Positions 17,099-27,300 of a DNA stretch of 64,000 nucleotides are shown piece by piece. Within the stretch, counting starts at the first letter, position 1, and each line of letters opens with the position of its first letter. Made by a program: the position numbers and the translations under genes. This DNA comes from Variovorax sp. Root411 (lineage in GTDB: Bacteria > Pseudomonadota > Gammaproteobacteria > Burkholderiales > Burkholderiaceae_C): the NCBI RefSeq assembly GCF_001425205.1, contig NZ_LMDW01000006.1, positions 1 through 64,000 on the forward strand, read 5' to 3'. The notes under the pieces were generated by a model. It had not been told where the DNA came from. It did no database searches and saw only the letters and a list, made by a program, of their open reading frames with translations.

Positions 17099-20000
17099 AT
17101 GCTGTTCACTTTCAATCTCAGAGGCATACGCCGGCCGTCATGGCCCGGATGTGCCGCTGCGCTTGTCGCAGGTGCCGCATTGCTGCTGGGCAGCGCGTCA
17201 CAGGTGAATGCAGCCCCCGCCCCCGGCGGCACTGTGATCCGCAACGTGGCAACGGCCACCTACGTGCCGGCCGGTTTTGCCCAGACCGAAACTTCCAGCT
17301 CCAACAGCGTGGTGGCGAACGTGCTGCCGGTCGAGGCGCTGGTGCTCACGCAGGACCAGGCCGTCACGCGCCCGCCCGCCGCCGTCGTTACGCTGAGCCA
17401 CCTGCTCACCAACACCGGCAACGTGCCTTCGAGCTACACGCTGGGCTTTGCCAACAACGCCGGCGGCTGCGCGGCCGACACGCTGGACCTTTCGGCCCTG
17501 CGGGTGGTGCGCGACACCAACAACAACGGCGTGGCGGACCCCGCCGATCCGGTGCTGCCGCTCGGCGCCGGCGGCGCGCTGGCGCTGCAGCCCGGCGAGA
17601 CGGCCGCGCTGCTGGTGCAGGGAACGATCCCGGCGAGCGCGAACGGCGTCGCCTGCGCCGCATTGACGGCCACCACCGCGCTGCAAAACCTGAGCGCCAC
17701 CAACCGCGACGTCGTGACCGTCGGTGACGTGGCGGTGATCTCCATCACCAAGGCCGCGAGCTATCCCGGCATCGTCGTGCCGGGGCAGACGCGCATCGAC
17801 TTCACCGTTTCCGGCACCAACATCGGCGCCCGCGATGCGCAGCCCGCGAACGTTGCCGCGCCGGCCGGCACGCCGGTGCTGGTGAACGGCGCGCCGGCCA
17901 GCCTCGTGCTGGTGCGCGACCTGGTGCCGGCCGGCACGCAGTACATCGCCGGCACGCTGCAGAGCACCGCCGCGGGCGCGGTGCGCCTGTTCCGTCTGCC
18001 GGGCGATCCGGCCTTCAGCTACCGCACCGCGGACGATGCCGCCGCGATCGAGGTGGCGATCGGCGTGCCCACTCCCGTGTCGCGCAACGCCTCCATCGCG
18101 ATGCAGTTCGCGGTGCGGGTCAGGCCGGACCAGACCGGCGACATCCGCAACACCGCGCAGAGCTACTACAACGACGGCGTCGCGCTGGCGGTGTCGCCGT
18201 CCAACACGGTGCTCATCACCACGAGCCAGAGCCGCATCGGCGTTGCCAAGGCTGCGTCGGTGCCGCGCCCGAACCGCGGCGCCGATGGCCTGCTCGACGG
18301 AACCGCCACGGTGCGCTTCAGCGTGGACGTCCGCAACTACGGCGCTGTGTGGCTCTACGGCGTGCAGGCGGCCGACCTGCTCGAAGGCAGCGGTGCCACC
18401 CAGTTCGGCAGCTACACGACCGCGGCGGTGCCGGGCCCGAACCAGTACACGGTGGTGCCCGGCTCGATCGGCATCGCGGGCAACCAGGGCAACGGCGTGA
18501 GCGGCACCGTGGCCGCGGCCAACGCTGCCTTCACCGGCACGCCGGCCGCGCAGAACCTGCTGGCACCCGGGGCCGTGCTGCCGGTCGGGGCGCAATTCAT
18601 CGTGCAGTTCGACGTTCGCATCAATGTCAACGGGCGCACCGGCACGCTGCTGAACAGCGTGCGCGCGCAGGGCGCGCTGACGCCCGGCGGCGCGCCCGTG
18701 GCCTTCGACGATTCGGTCGACGGCGCCAATCCGGACCCGGACGGCGACGGCAACCCGAACAACAACAGCTCGCCGACGCCGGTGTCCATGGAGCTTCCCT
18801 CGCTCACGCTGGTGAAGAGTGCCTCGCTGCCGCGGCGCATCGGGCAGGGCGTGTACGAGCTCGACTACCGGCTGCTGGTCACCAACACCGGCATCGCCCC
18901 GGCGCCGCACGTGCGCGTGATCGACAACCTGAACTGCACCTTCGACATGGACAAGCCGGACGGCTCGGTCGCGTCCTGGGAACTGGTCGGTGCGCCCAAG
19001 GCGCGCAGCGGACTGCTCGACGTCGCGGGAAGCTTCACCGGCCGCGCCACCTGCAACCGCGGCGCGCTCGCCAGTACCGACCCCTTCCAGCTGCCGACCG
19101 AGGCGGTGCTCAGCCTGAGCGACGGCAACCGCGGCCTGGCGCCCGGCCAGAGCGAGGAGATCGCCTTCACCGTGCGCATCACCGAGAAGGCCGGCGCGGT
19201 GGGCAGCCGCGTGGCGGTCACCAACAAGGCCTGGGCCGCGGCCTTCGACCAGAACACCATCAACGTCACGCCCGCCATGCTGGTGGCGGCCAGCGCGAGC
19301 TCGGTGCAGTCGTTGCTGGCCGATCCGGCAGGCACGGTCTACAACGCCGTGACGCGCGAGCCGGTCGCCGGCGCGGTCGTCACCTTCACGCGGCAGTCCT
19401 GCAGCAGCGGGGCCGCGACGCCGATCACGGCGGGGGAGATCTTTGGCGGGTCGTCGGGCGCCTACACGCTCAATGCGAACGGCAGCGTCTCCATGACCAC
19501 CGGCGCCGACGGCAGCTACCAGTTCTTCCTGCAATCGCCGCCAGTCACCGGCATGTGCACCTACTCGCTCGGCGTGGTGCCGCCGGCGGGTACCGGCTAT
19601 GTCTACCCGTCGCAGCTGATCCCGGTCACGGCCGGCACCTTCTCGAGCTGCGGCCAGATCGCGCCCAACGCCACACCGCCCAAGGGTGCCGATCCGACGA
19701 CCCACTACTTCTCCGTCAACGCCGGCTTCAACGCCTCGGGCGCGGCCTGCGACATCGTGCACAACCACATCCCGCTCGACCCGGGCAACGTGCTCGGGCT
19801 GGTGCTGCGCAAGGACGGCAGCAAGCGCCAGGTGGAGTTCGGCGACTTCATCGACTACGCCCTGACCGTGACCAACAAGACCGGATTCCCGGTCACCGGC
19901 GTGCGCTTCAGCGACAGCCTGCCGCCGGGCTTCGCCTACGTGGCCAACAGTGCGCGCCTCAACACCGCCGCGGCCGGCAACCCGGCGGGCGGCGCGGGCC

Positions 20001-23000
20001 CGCAACTGGTCTTCGACTACCCGACGCTCACCCTCGGCATCGACCAGGCGGCCGTGGTGCGCTACCGCGTGCGCATCGGCGTGGGTGCGCCCACCAACGG
20101 CGACGCCGTCAATCGTGCGCGCGCCTTTTCGGGGCCGCTGCAATCGAACCTCGCGAACTGGACGGTTCGCGTCACGGGCGGCGTGTTTTCCGACGACGCC
20201 TTCCTGTTCGGCAAGGTCTACATGGACTGCAAGCCCGACGGCAAGCAAGAGGGCAGCGACGAGATCGGCGTGCCCGGCGTGCGCCTGTTCATGGAAGACG
20301 GCACCAACGTCGTCACCGACGTGGAAGGCAAGTGGAGCCTCTACGGGCTCAAGCCGCTCACCCACGTGCTGCGCCTGGACCAGACCACGCTGCCGCCCGG
20401 CGCCCGCCTGGAGCTGCTGGACAACCGCAACGCCGGCCGCCCCGAGAGCCGCTTCGTCGATCTGAAGAAGGGCGAGTTCCACAAGGCCAACTTCATCATC
20501 GGCAACTGCGGCGACCAGGCCGTGGTGGCCGACGTGGTGGCGCGCCGCGCCGCCATTGCCGCGATCCCGGACACCGAGGCCGAGGCCCAGGTGCGGCTGC
20601 GCCTGAATCCGGAAGGACAGATCGTTGCGGTGGGCGATCTCCGCTCGCTGCCGGCCAGCGGCCAGGCGCTCGCGAGCGGCAGCAGCGGCTCGACCCTGGC
20701 GTCGTCGGCGCCGCTGATCGCGATGCCCGATGCGCCGGCCAACGCCAGCAGCTTCGTTGGTGCCGCTTCGGGCAGCATGAGCGGCACGCTGGGCGCCACC
20801 GCGCCGGCGGCCGCAACGCCGGCCGGAAGCCTGTTCGCCGCGCTCAACGGCCTGCCGGCCGCTGCGCAAGGCGCGTCGGCCGCGGGTGGCACGGCGGCCG
20901 GCATCGGCGCCTTTGCCAGCCGGCCCGTCAACACCTCCGCCGCCATGCTGGAGCCGCGCAGCGTGCCGCTGCTGCCGCAGGCCGCGCCCAGCCCGATCGA
21001 GCTGGAAGTGCTGCTGCCCGAGCTCGACGGCAACGCCCTCGGCTTCCTCGGCCTGAAGGAAGGCGACACCGTTGCTGGCCAGTCGATCAACGTGCGCGTC
21101 AAGGGCGAGTCCGGCGTGGCGCTGCGCCTCTCGGTCAACGGCCAGGCCATCGACGAGCGGCGCGTCGGCAAGAAGACGCAGCTGCCGTCGAAGAACATCG
21201 GCGCCTGGGAATACATCGGCGTGGTGCTGCAGCCGGGGGCCAACCGCCTGCAGCTCGACGCGGTGGACGATTTCGGCAACGTGCGCGCCACCGAGCGAGT
21301 CGGCATCGTCGCGCCGGACAAGCTCGGCGCCATCCAGGTCGACCTGCCCGAGCTTGCCTATGCCGACCTGCGCACGCCCGTCGTCGTCAAGGTGCGGCTG
21401 GTCGACGCGGCCGGCGTGCCGGTGACCGCGCGCACCCAGCTCACGCTGGAGGCTGACCGCGGCCGCTGGCTCGACGAGGACCTGAACCCCGCCGAACCCG
21501 GCACGCAGGTCTTCATGGACGGCGGCGCGGCCGAGTTCCGCCTGCTGCCGCCCGGCGAGCCGGGCGATGTGCGCCTGCGCGTGAGCGCCGGCAGCTTCGT
21601 GAAGGAAGTGCGGCTCGCGCTGCTGCCCGAGATGCGCCCGATGCTCGGCGTGGGCATCGTCGAAGGCGTGCTGGACTTCACCAAGCGCGGCAGCGTGCCG
21701 CTCGGCGCTATGCCTGCCGGCGCGGCGTTCGAGGCGGAGTTGACGGGCCTTGCCGACGAGCGCAACGGCCGCCGCGCAGGCGCCCGCGCTGCCTTCTTCT
21801 TCAAGGGTGCCGTCAAGGGCGACTACCTGCTCACCGCCGCCTTCGATTCCGACAAGACGCGCGACGACCGGCTGTTCCGCGACATCCGGCCCGACGAGTT
21901 CTACCCGGTGTACGGCGACTCGTCGGTCAAGGGCTTCGACGCGCAGAGCACGCAGAAGCTCTACGTGCGCATCGACAAGAACCGCTCCTTCCTGCTGTAC
22001 GGCGACTTCACCACCGCGAGCAGCACCGAGGTGCGCAACCTGAGCCAGAACAACCGTTCGCTGACCGGCCTCAAGCATGTGTACGAAGACCGCAACGTGC
22101 GCGCGACCAGCTACGTCTCGCGCACCGCGCAGACGCAGCAGGTGGAGGAATTCCGCGCCGTCGGCACTTCCGGCCCCTACTACCTGAGCGCGACCAGCGG
22201 CGAGTTCGTCGACAACAGCGAGCAGGTCGAGGTCGTGGTGCGCGACCGCAACCAGCCCGACGTCGTGCTGCAGCGCACGCCGGTCACGCGCTTCGTCGAC
22301 TACACGGTCGAGCCGCTCACGCGCCGCATCCTGTTCACCCATGCGATCGCATCGGCCGATGCCAACCTGAACCCGCAGTCGATCCGTGTCACCTATGAAG
22401 TCGACAGCGGTGGCCCCAAGTTCACGGTGGCCGGCACCGACGTGCAGGTCAAGGTGGCGGAGCGCCTGCAGCTGGGCGTGGTCGCCAGCACCGACCAGAA
22501 TCCCGAGAACCATCGCAAGCTGCGCGCGCTGACGGCCGTGGCCCGCATCGGCGACAACACCACGGCCGCGGCCGAACTGGTTCGCACCGATTCCGATGAG
22601 AAGGGCAAGGGCGAGGGCACCCGCGTCGAGGTGCGTCACCAGGACGAGAAGCTCGCGGTCGTGGCGCTGGCCGGCAAGACCAGCGCGGGCTTCGACAACC
22701 CCGGCGCCAGCTTTTCCGCAGGTCGCACCGAAGCCTCCGTGCGCGCCGAATACAAGGTCGACGCCAGCACCGCGGTGCGCGCCGAAATGATCTACAGCAA
22801 GGACGCCCTGCTCGAAGGCGACCGCAAGGGCGCCACCGCGAGCGTGCAGAAGAAGTTCGGCGACACCCTGGTCGCCGAAGTGGGCCTGCGCCAAGGCCAG
22901 CGCAGCAGCGGCCTCGCGTCCGGCTCCGGCTCCGGATTCGACTACGGCGAGGTCTCTTCCTCCAACGGAAGCCTCGGCAGCCGCGTGGGCGCCAACAACG

Positions 23001-24355
23001 TGACCGCGCTCGGTGCGGCCGCCACCGCCAATGCCGACAACGAGAGCCTGACCACCGTGCGCGCACGCCTGTCGGCGCAGGTGCCCGGCGTGACGCGGGC
23101 CCAGGTCTTCGTCGAAGGCGAGCAGGACCTGCACGACTCCGGTCGCCGCACGCTGGCCATTGGCGGCAACTACGCCATCACCGAAAAGACGCGTGTCTAT
23201 GGCCGCTACGAGCTCGTCTCCAGCCTGTACGGCCCCGACGGGCTGAGCGCGACGCAATCCAACAACGTCGGCATCCTGGGCATCGAGAGCAACTACATGG
23301 AGGGCGGCCGCATCTACAACGAGTTCCGGCTCGCCGACAGCATCGACGGCCGCGCCGCGCAGGCGGCGACCGGCGTGCGCAATACCGTGAAGCTCACCGA
23401 CCGCTTCAGCGTGACCGGCGGCCTCGAGCACACCCGCCAACTGGGCGGCTACGCCAACAGCGCGAACAGCGGCACCGGCTACGCGGGCGGTCTCGGCCAG
23501 TCCACCGCCATCACCGCCGGGGTCGAGTACCTCACCGACACCTACAAGCTCAGCGGCATCCTCGAGGGACGCAAGGGCGACGATGCGAACACCCGGCTCT
23601 TCAGTGCCGGCTTCGGCTACAAGATCAGCCCCGCCTGGAGCCTGCTGGCGCGCAGCGTGGTGAGCGACAGCGAAGGGCAGGGCACCAACGCAGGCAACGA
23701 GCGCCACCTGCAGCGCCACCAGATCGGCATGGCGTACCGGCCGGTCGACGACGACACCTGGAACGCGCTGATGCGCTACGAGCGCCGCTCCGAGCGCATC
23801 GTGGGAGGCGGCAATGCGGCCGGTGCGTTGAACGGCGGCAGCGCCTTCGGCAGCGGCTCTGGCAACAGCAGCCTGCCGGGCAGCACCAGCGCCGACATCG
23901 TCTCGGCCCACCTGAACTACAACCCGCAGCGCGGCAGCGTTCTCAGTGCGCGCTACGCCGGCAAGATCTCGCGCGCCGACGACGGCTTCCTGGCGAGCAG
24001 CTACTGGGCCCATCTGCTGCATGCGCGCTACACCCGCGACATCAACAAGGACTGGGACTTCGGCGTGCAGGCCGGCGTGCTCTACGGCAAGGGCGGCGCG
24101 CTGCAGAAGACCGCGGGCGTCGAGCTCGGCTACCAGGTGGCCAAGGACCTGTGGGTCTCGGCCGGCTACAACTTCGTCGGCCTGCGCGACCGCGAGCTGA
24201 CGGCCAACGAATACACCAGCAAGGGCGCCTACATCCGGCTGCGCTTCAAGTTCGACGAGACCGGGCTGGGCTTCGCGTCGGCCAGCGCCCCCGCCGCATC
24301 GGCCTCTCGGAAAAACACGGATCAGGCAAGCGAACATGCAAAGACTCAAGATTAG
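17099..24355 (+). CDS. Giant surface protein: DUF11/SdrD-B-like stalk plus predicted outer-membrane beta-barrel
   Basis: 2418 aa. Signal peptide about 1-39 (cleavage near VNAAP). An N-terminal module (GTVIRNVATATYV) resembles that of the 971-aa protein. About 1000 residues of DUF11-type beta modules follow, with phrases such as ITKAASYPGIVVPGQTRIDF, LVKSASLPRR and LVLRKDGSKRQVEFGDFIDY. Next come an SdrD-B-like domain at about 1037-1125 (GKVYMDCKPDGKQEG, VTDVEGKWSLYGLKPLTHV), an Ala/Ser/Gly linker at about 1190-1290, and Ig-like sequence at about 1300-1530. Residues of about 1530-2390 look like alternating amphipathic strands rich in Tyr, Arg and Gly, with RPDEFYPVYGDSS and a final strand GAYIRLRFKFDETGLGF; I read this as an outer-membrane barrel. 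A 30-residue tail follows the last strand. The stop overlaps the next gene by 20 bp. Start choice is uncertain because no clear RBS was seen. Confidence 0.75.
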   Translation: MLFTFNLRGIRRPSWPGCAAALVAGAALLLGSASQVNAAPAPGGTVIRNVATATYVPAGFAQTETSSSNSVVANVLPVEALVLTQDQAVTRPPAAVVTLSHLLTNTGNVPSSYTLGFANNAGGCAADTLDLSALRVVRDTNNNGVADPADPVLPLGAGGALALQPGETAALLVQGTIPASANGVACAALTATTALQNLSATNRDVVTVGDVAVISITKAASYPGIVVPGQTRIDFTVSGTNIGARDAQPANVAAPAGTPVLVNGAPASLVLVRDLVPAGTQYIAGTLQSTAAGAVRLFRLPGDPAFSYRTADDAAAIEVAIGVPTPVSRNASIAMQFAVRVRPDQTGDIRNTAQSYYNDGVALAVSPSNTVLITTSQSRIGVAKAASVPRPNRGADGLLDGTATVRFSVDVRNYGAVWLYGVQAADLLEGSGATQFGSYTTAAVPGPNQYTVVPGSIGIAGNQGNGVSGTVAAANAAFTGTPAAQNLLAPGAVLPVGAQFIVQFDVRINVNGRTGTLLNSVRAQGALTPGGAPVAFDDSVDGANPDPDGDGNPNNNSSPTPVSMELPSLTLVKSASLPRRIGQGVYELDYRLLVTNTGIAPAPHVRVIDNLNCTFDMDKPDGSVASWELVGAPKARSGLLDVAGSFTGRATCNRGALASTDPFQLPTEAVLSLSDGNRGLAPGQSEEIAFTVRITEKAGAVGSRVAVTNKAWAAAFDQNTINVTPAMLVAASASSVQSLLADPAGTVYNAVTREPVAGAVVTFTRQSCSSGAATPITAGEIFGGSSGAYTLNANGSVSMTTGADGSYQFFLQSPPVTGMCTYSLGVVPPAGTGYVYPSQLIPVTAGTFSSCGQIAPNATPPKGADPTTHYFSVNAGFNASGAACDIVHNHIPLDPGNVLGLVLRKDGSKRQVEFGDFIDYALTVTNKTGFPVTGVRFSDSLPPGFAYVANSARLNTAAAGNPAGGAGPQLVFDYPTLTLGIDQAAVVRYRVRIGVGAPTNGDAVNRARAFSGPLQSNLANWTVRVTGGVFSDDAFLFGKVYMDCKPDGKQEGSDEIGVPGVRLFMEDGTNVVTDVEGKWSLYGLKPLTHVLRLDQTTLPPGARLELLDNRNAGRPESRFVDLKKGEFHKANFIIGNCGDQAVVADVVARRAAIAAIPDTEAEAQVRLRLNPEGQIVAVGDLRSLPASGQALASGSSGSTLASSAPLIAMPDAPANASSFVGAASGSMSGTLGATAPAAATPAGSLFAALNGLPAAAQGASAAGGTAAGIGAFASRPVNTSAAMLEPRSVPLLPQAAPSPIELEVLLPELDGNALGFLGLKEGDTVAGQSINVRVKGESGVALRLSVNGQAIDERRVGKKTQLPSKNIGAWEYIGVVLQPGANRLQLDAVDDFGNVRATERVGIVAPDKLGAIQVDLPELAYADLRTPVVVKVRLVDAAGVPVTARTQLTLEADRGRWLDEDLNPAEPGTQVFMDGGAAEFRLLPPGEPGDVRLRVSAGSFVKEVRLALLPEMRPMLGVGIVEGVLDFTKRGSVPLGAMPAGAAFEAELTGLADERNGRRAGARAAFFFKGAVKGDYLLTAAFDSDKTRDDRLFRDIRPDEFYPVYGDSSVKGFDAQSTQKLYVRIDKNRSFLLYGDFTTASSTEVRNLSQNNRSLTGLKHVYEDRNVRATSYVSRTAQTQQVEEFRAVGTSGPYYLSATSGEFVDNSEQVEVVVRDRNQPDVVLQRTPVTRFVDYTVEPLTRRILFTHAIASADANLNPQSIRVTYEVDSGGPKFTVAGTDVQVKVAERLQLGVVASTDQNPENHRKLRALTAVARIGDNTTAAAELVRTDSDEKGKGEGTRVEVRHQDEKLAVVALAGKTSAGFDNPGASFSAGRTEASVRAEYKVDASTAVRAEMIYSKDALLEGDRKGATASVQKKFGDTLVAEVGLRQGQRSSGLASGSGSGFDYGEVSSSNGSLGSRVGANNVTALGAAATANADNESLTTVRARLSAQVPGVTRAQVFVEGEQDLHDSGRRTLAIGGNYAITEKTRVYGRYELVSSLYGPDGLSATQSNNVGILGIESNYMEGGRIYNEFRLADSIDGRAAQAATGVRNTVKLTDRFSVTGGLEHTRQLGGYANSANSGTGYAGGLGQSTAITAGVEYLTDTYKLSGILEGRKGDDANTRLFSAGFGYKISPAWSLLARSVVSDSEGQGTNAGNERHLQRHQIGMAYRPVDDDTWNALMRYERRSERIVGGGNAAGALNGGSAFGSGSGNSSLPGSTSADIVSAHLNYNPQRGSVLSARYAGKISRADDGFLASSYWAHLLHARYTRDINKDWDFGVQAGVLYGKGGALQKTAGVELGYQVAKDLWVSAGYNFVGLRDRELTANEYTSKGAYIRLRFKFDETGLGFASASAPAASASRKNTDQASEHAKTQD

Positions 24356-27300
24356 GCTGCGCTCGCATGCGGCCTCCGCGCGGCGATGGCTGCTGCTCGC
24401 GGCCTGGCTGCTGGCCTTTCCGCTTCTCGGGCACGCGCAGCAGGTGCTCGTGCCGCAGGGGGCGGTCAGGATCAACGGCACCGTGGTGGGCACCAACGAC
24501 GGCCAGGTCGTGCAGACGGTTTGCGCCAACGGCTTCCCCACGGGACTGACCATGTGGGAGCGCATCAACGGCCCCGAGGTCAGCGGCACCTTCGCCAACC
24601 TGACCGGCGGATTGCGCGCGGTCGAATTCGGCTGCACGCCATTCACCGTGAGCGAAGGCGCGGGCGCGGCGACCATCGCGTTCGGCGCGTCGGCCTCGGC
24701 GGGATGGTGGGGCCGGCCGATCAACGGCATGACGCAGCGCGGTCCCCAGGTGTGTCCGGCCGGCACCGTGATCGCCGTGCTCGGCGGCTTCGACCGCATG
24801 TTCAACGGCGCCTCGGGCAACATCTATCCGACGCAGATCACCTTCGTCTGCCGCCCGGTCATGGTCACCGCGGGCGACTGGTTCCAGGCGGCATCCAGCG
24901 GGGGCGCGAACTTTACGCTGGGCCTTACCTCGGACGACGGCGGCACGGGGCCAGGCTCCGCGGTGCCCGGGCCCGTGAATGCCGAAAAGACGGTCTGCCC
25001 GTTTTCCGCGACGGGCACCTGCAGCGGCCTGGTCGATACCGGGGGCGGTGAACTGATCGATGGCTTCTCCGGCGTGAGCGGCAAGTTTCCCGACGCACGC
25101 GTTTCGCAGCGCATCAGTTTCGTCAACTACGCGTGGAACCAGACGCTCGGCAGCAGCACGAACACGGCCGCCTGGCGCCCGAGCGTTGCCGGCGTGGTCT
25201 TCTATCCACCGGCCGTTTCCAACAACACGGCGCGCTACCAGCAGACCTACGAGACCTACACCTCCGCGGGCACCAACTACAGCGGCAACGCCCTGCCGCC
25301 GACCGGGACCAACACCAACAGCTACTCGAAGACCGGCACCTGCGCCACCGCGCACGCACTCGGCGCCAACGAGGACTACACCTGCTCGAACATCATCACC
25401 GGCCGTCCGGACCTGCAGGTGCAGGTGGTCGTGCCGAGCGATGCCTGGACCAGCTACGGCCAGCAGCGCAACGTCAGGCTCATCGCCAAGAACTTCGGCC
25501 CCGCGCCGACCACGGGCTCCGACAATTCGACCGCGGTGCTGACCCTTCCGGCCGGATGGGACACGGGCACCTTGCCCGCCAACTGCGCGAAGGCCGGTTC
25601 GCCCGTGGTGGTGACCTGCCAGGTCAACCCCACGCCGCTGGCTGCTTCCAGCGGCCCGAACCTGGCTGACGGCGGCGAGGCCGGCTTCGACATTCCCGTG
25701 TTCCCGCAGCCCAGCGTGGCGACCGCCAGCTACTCGGTTCCGAACGGCGCCAAGGTGTGCGTGCAGGCCGCGACGCCTGGCGCCACGCACTTCTGCACGG
25801 TGCCCAACGACGCGGACCCGAACAACGACGACGGCGTCAACGTCAATGAAACGGCGACCCTCGTGCTCGCCTACAACACGCCGCCCAAGGTGGCGCCCAG
25901 CATCACGACAACCGTGGTCTCGAACGGCGGCGTGGGGTCGTTCGGCTACCTCGGCAACAACGGCGCGGCCGCCAGCCCCATCGTCACGACTTCGCCCGGG
26001 GTCGGGGCCTCCGGACCCGCCAAGTTTCTGACCACGCCCGCAACCTCGACGTTCATCCTGCAGAGCTCCGCGCCTGCCGGCTTCGTGCTGACCGGCATCA
26101 GCTGTACCGGCATGGCGCCCGGCGGCACCGCGACCTACGATCTCTCGACCCGGAGAGTGACCTTCGATGCGGCCGCCACCGACTACGGCGCCACCATCTT
26201 CTGCACCTTCACCTACACCCGCGTGGCCGTGACCGTGAGCAAGGTCACCCAAGGCGGCACGGGCAGCTTCGGCTTCAGCGGCACCAATGGCTTCACCGCG
26301 CAGAGCATCGCAACCACCGCGGCCGGCACGCCCGCGGCCGGTGAGCAATCGGGCCTCACCACCGTGGGGGCAGCCACCACCATCACCGAAGACGCGCCGC
26401 CCGCCGGCTGGAAGCTCAAGAGCATCGTCTGTACCGGCATGGGTGCCGGCGGCACGGCCACGCCGGACCTCGCAACGAGGTCCGTCGCGCTGAATGCCGC
26501 TGCCACTGCGGCGGGCAGCAACATTGCCTGTACCTTCACCAACTCGATCGAGCCGCAGCTCAATCTGACCAAGACCGCCAGCGCGCCGAGCTTCGCGGTC
26601 GGCACGCCGGCCAGCTACACGCTGACGCTCGCCAATACCGGCCCGGTGGCCACGACCGCCGTGGCCACCATCAGCGATACGGTGCCTGCGACGCTGACGC
26701 TCGGCACCATGCCCGCCGGCTGCAGCGCCACCGGACAGGCCGTGAGCTGCACGGTGCCCGCGGGGCTCGCGGCCACCACTGGCAGCGTCTCCTTCGTCAT
26801 TCCGGTCACGCCGCTGCCCGGTGCGGTGCCGAGCGTGGACAACACCGCGACCGCCAGCGGCGGCGGCGATCCGGCCTGCAACGCCGCGGGCAACTGCACG
26901 AGCAGCGTGACGACCCCGGTGCTCGCGCAGCCCCGCATCACGGTGCGCAAGACCAAGACCAACGTGACGGGCACCCACACCTTCGGCTACACGCTGACCG
27001 GTGTCACCAATCCGGCGGACAGCATCGACGTGACGGCGCTGTTCACGCCGCAGGCCTCGGCCACGGTCCATCTGGGCACGGCCGGAACCGCGGCGACGGT
27101 GCAGGAGTCGAGCGTGCCAGCGGGGTGGCCGGCCAATCCGGTCTCGGCGTCCTGCCTGGATTCGGCGGCCGCGACCAGCGGCAATCCCGCGACCGAACTG
27201 GCGACGTTCGCCGGCAACACCGCGACCCTGCCCGCAAGCGCGATGCGGCCCGGCGCGGTCATCGCCTGTACCTTCACCAACACCGCGGCCCCGGTGATCG

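Noticed and set aside
17198..24823. Very long open frame on the minus strand opposite the 2418-aa gene (and similar frames opposite 13892-16996 and 24246-31181)
   Set aside because: Product is Arg/His/Ala/Gly-rich with no domain logic, no RBS and mirrors the codon bias of the plus-strand genes. The plus-strand products have signal peptides and recognisable repeats.
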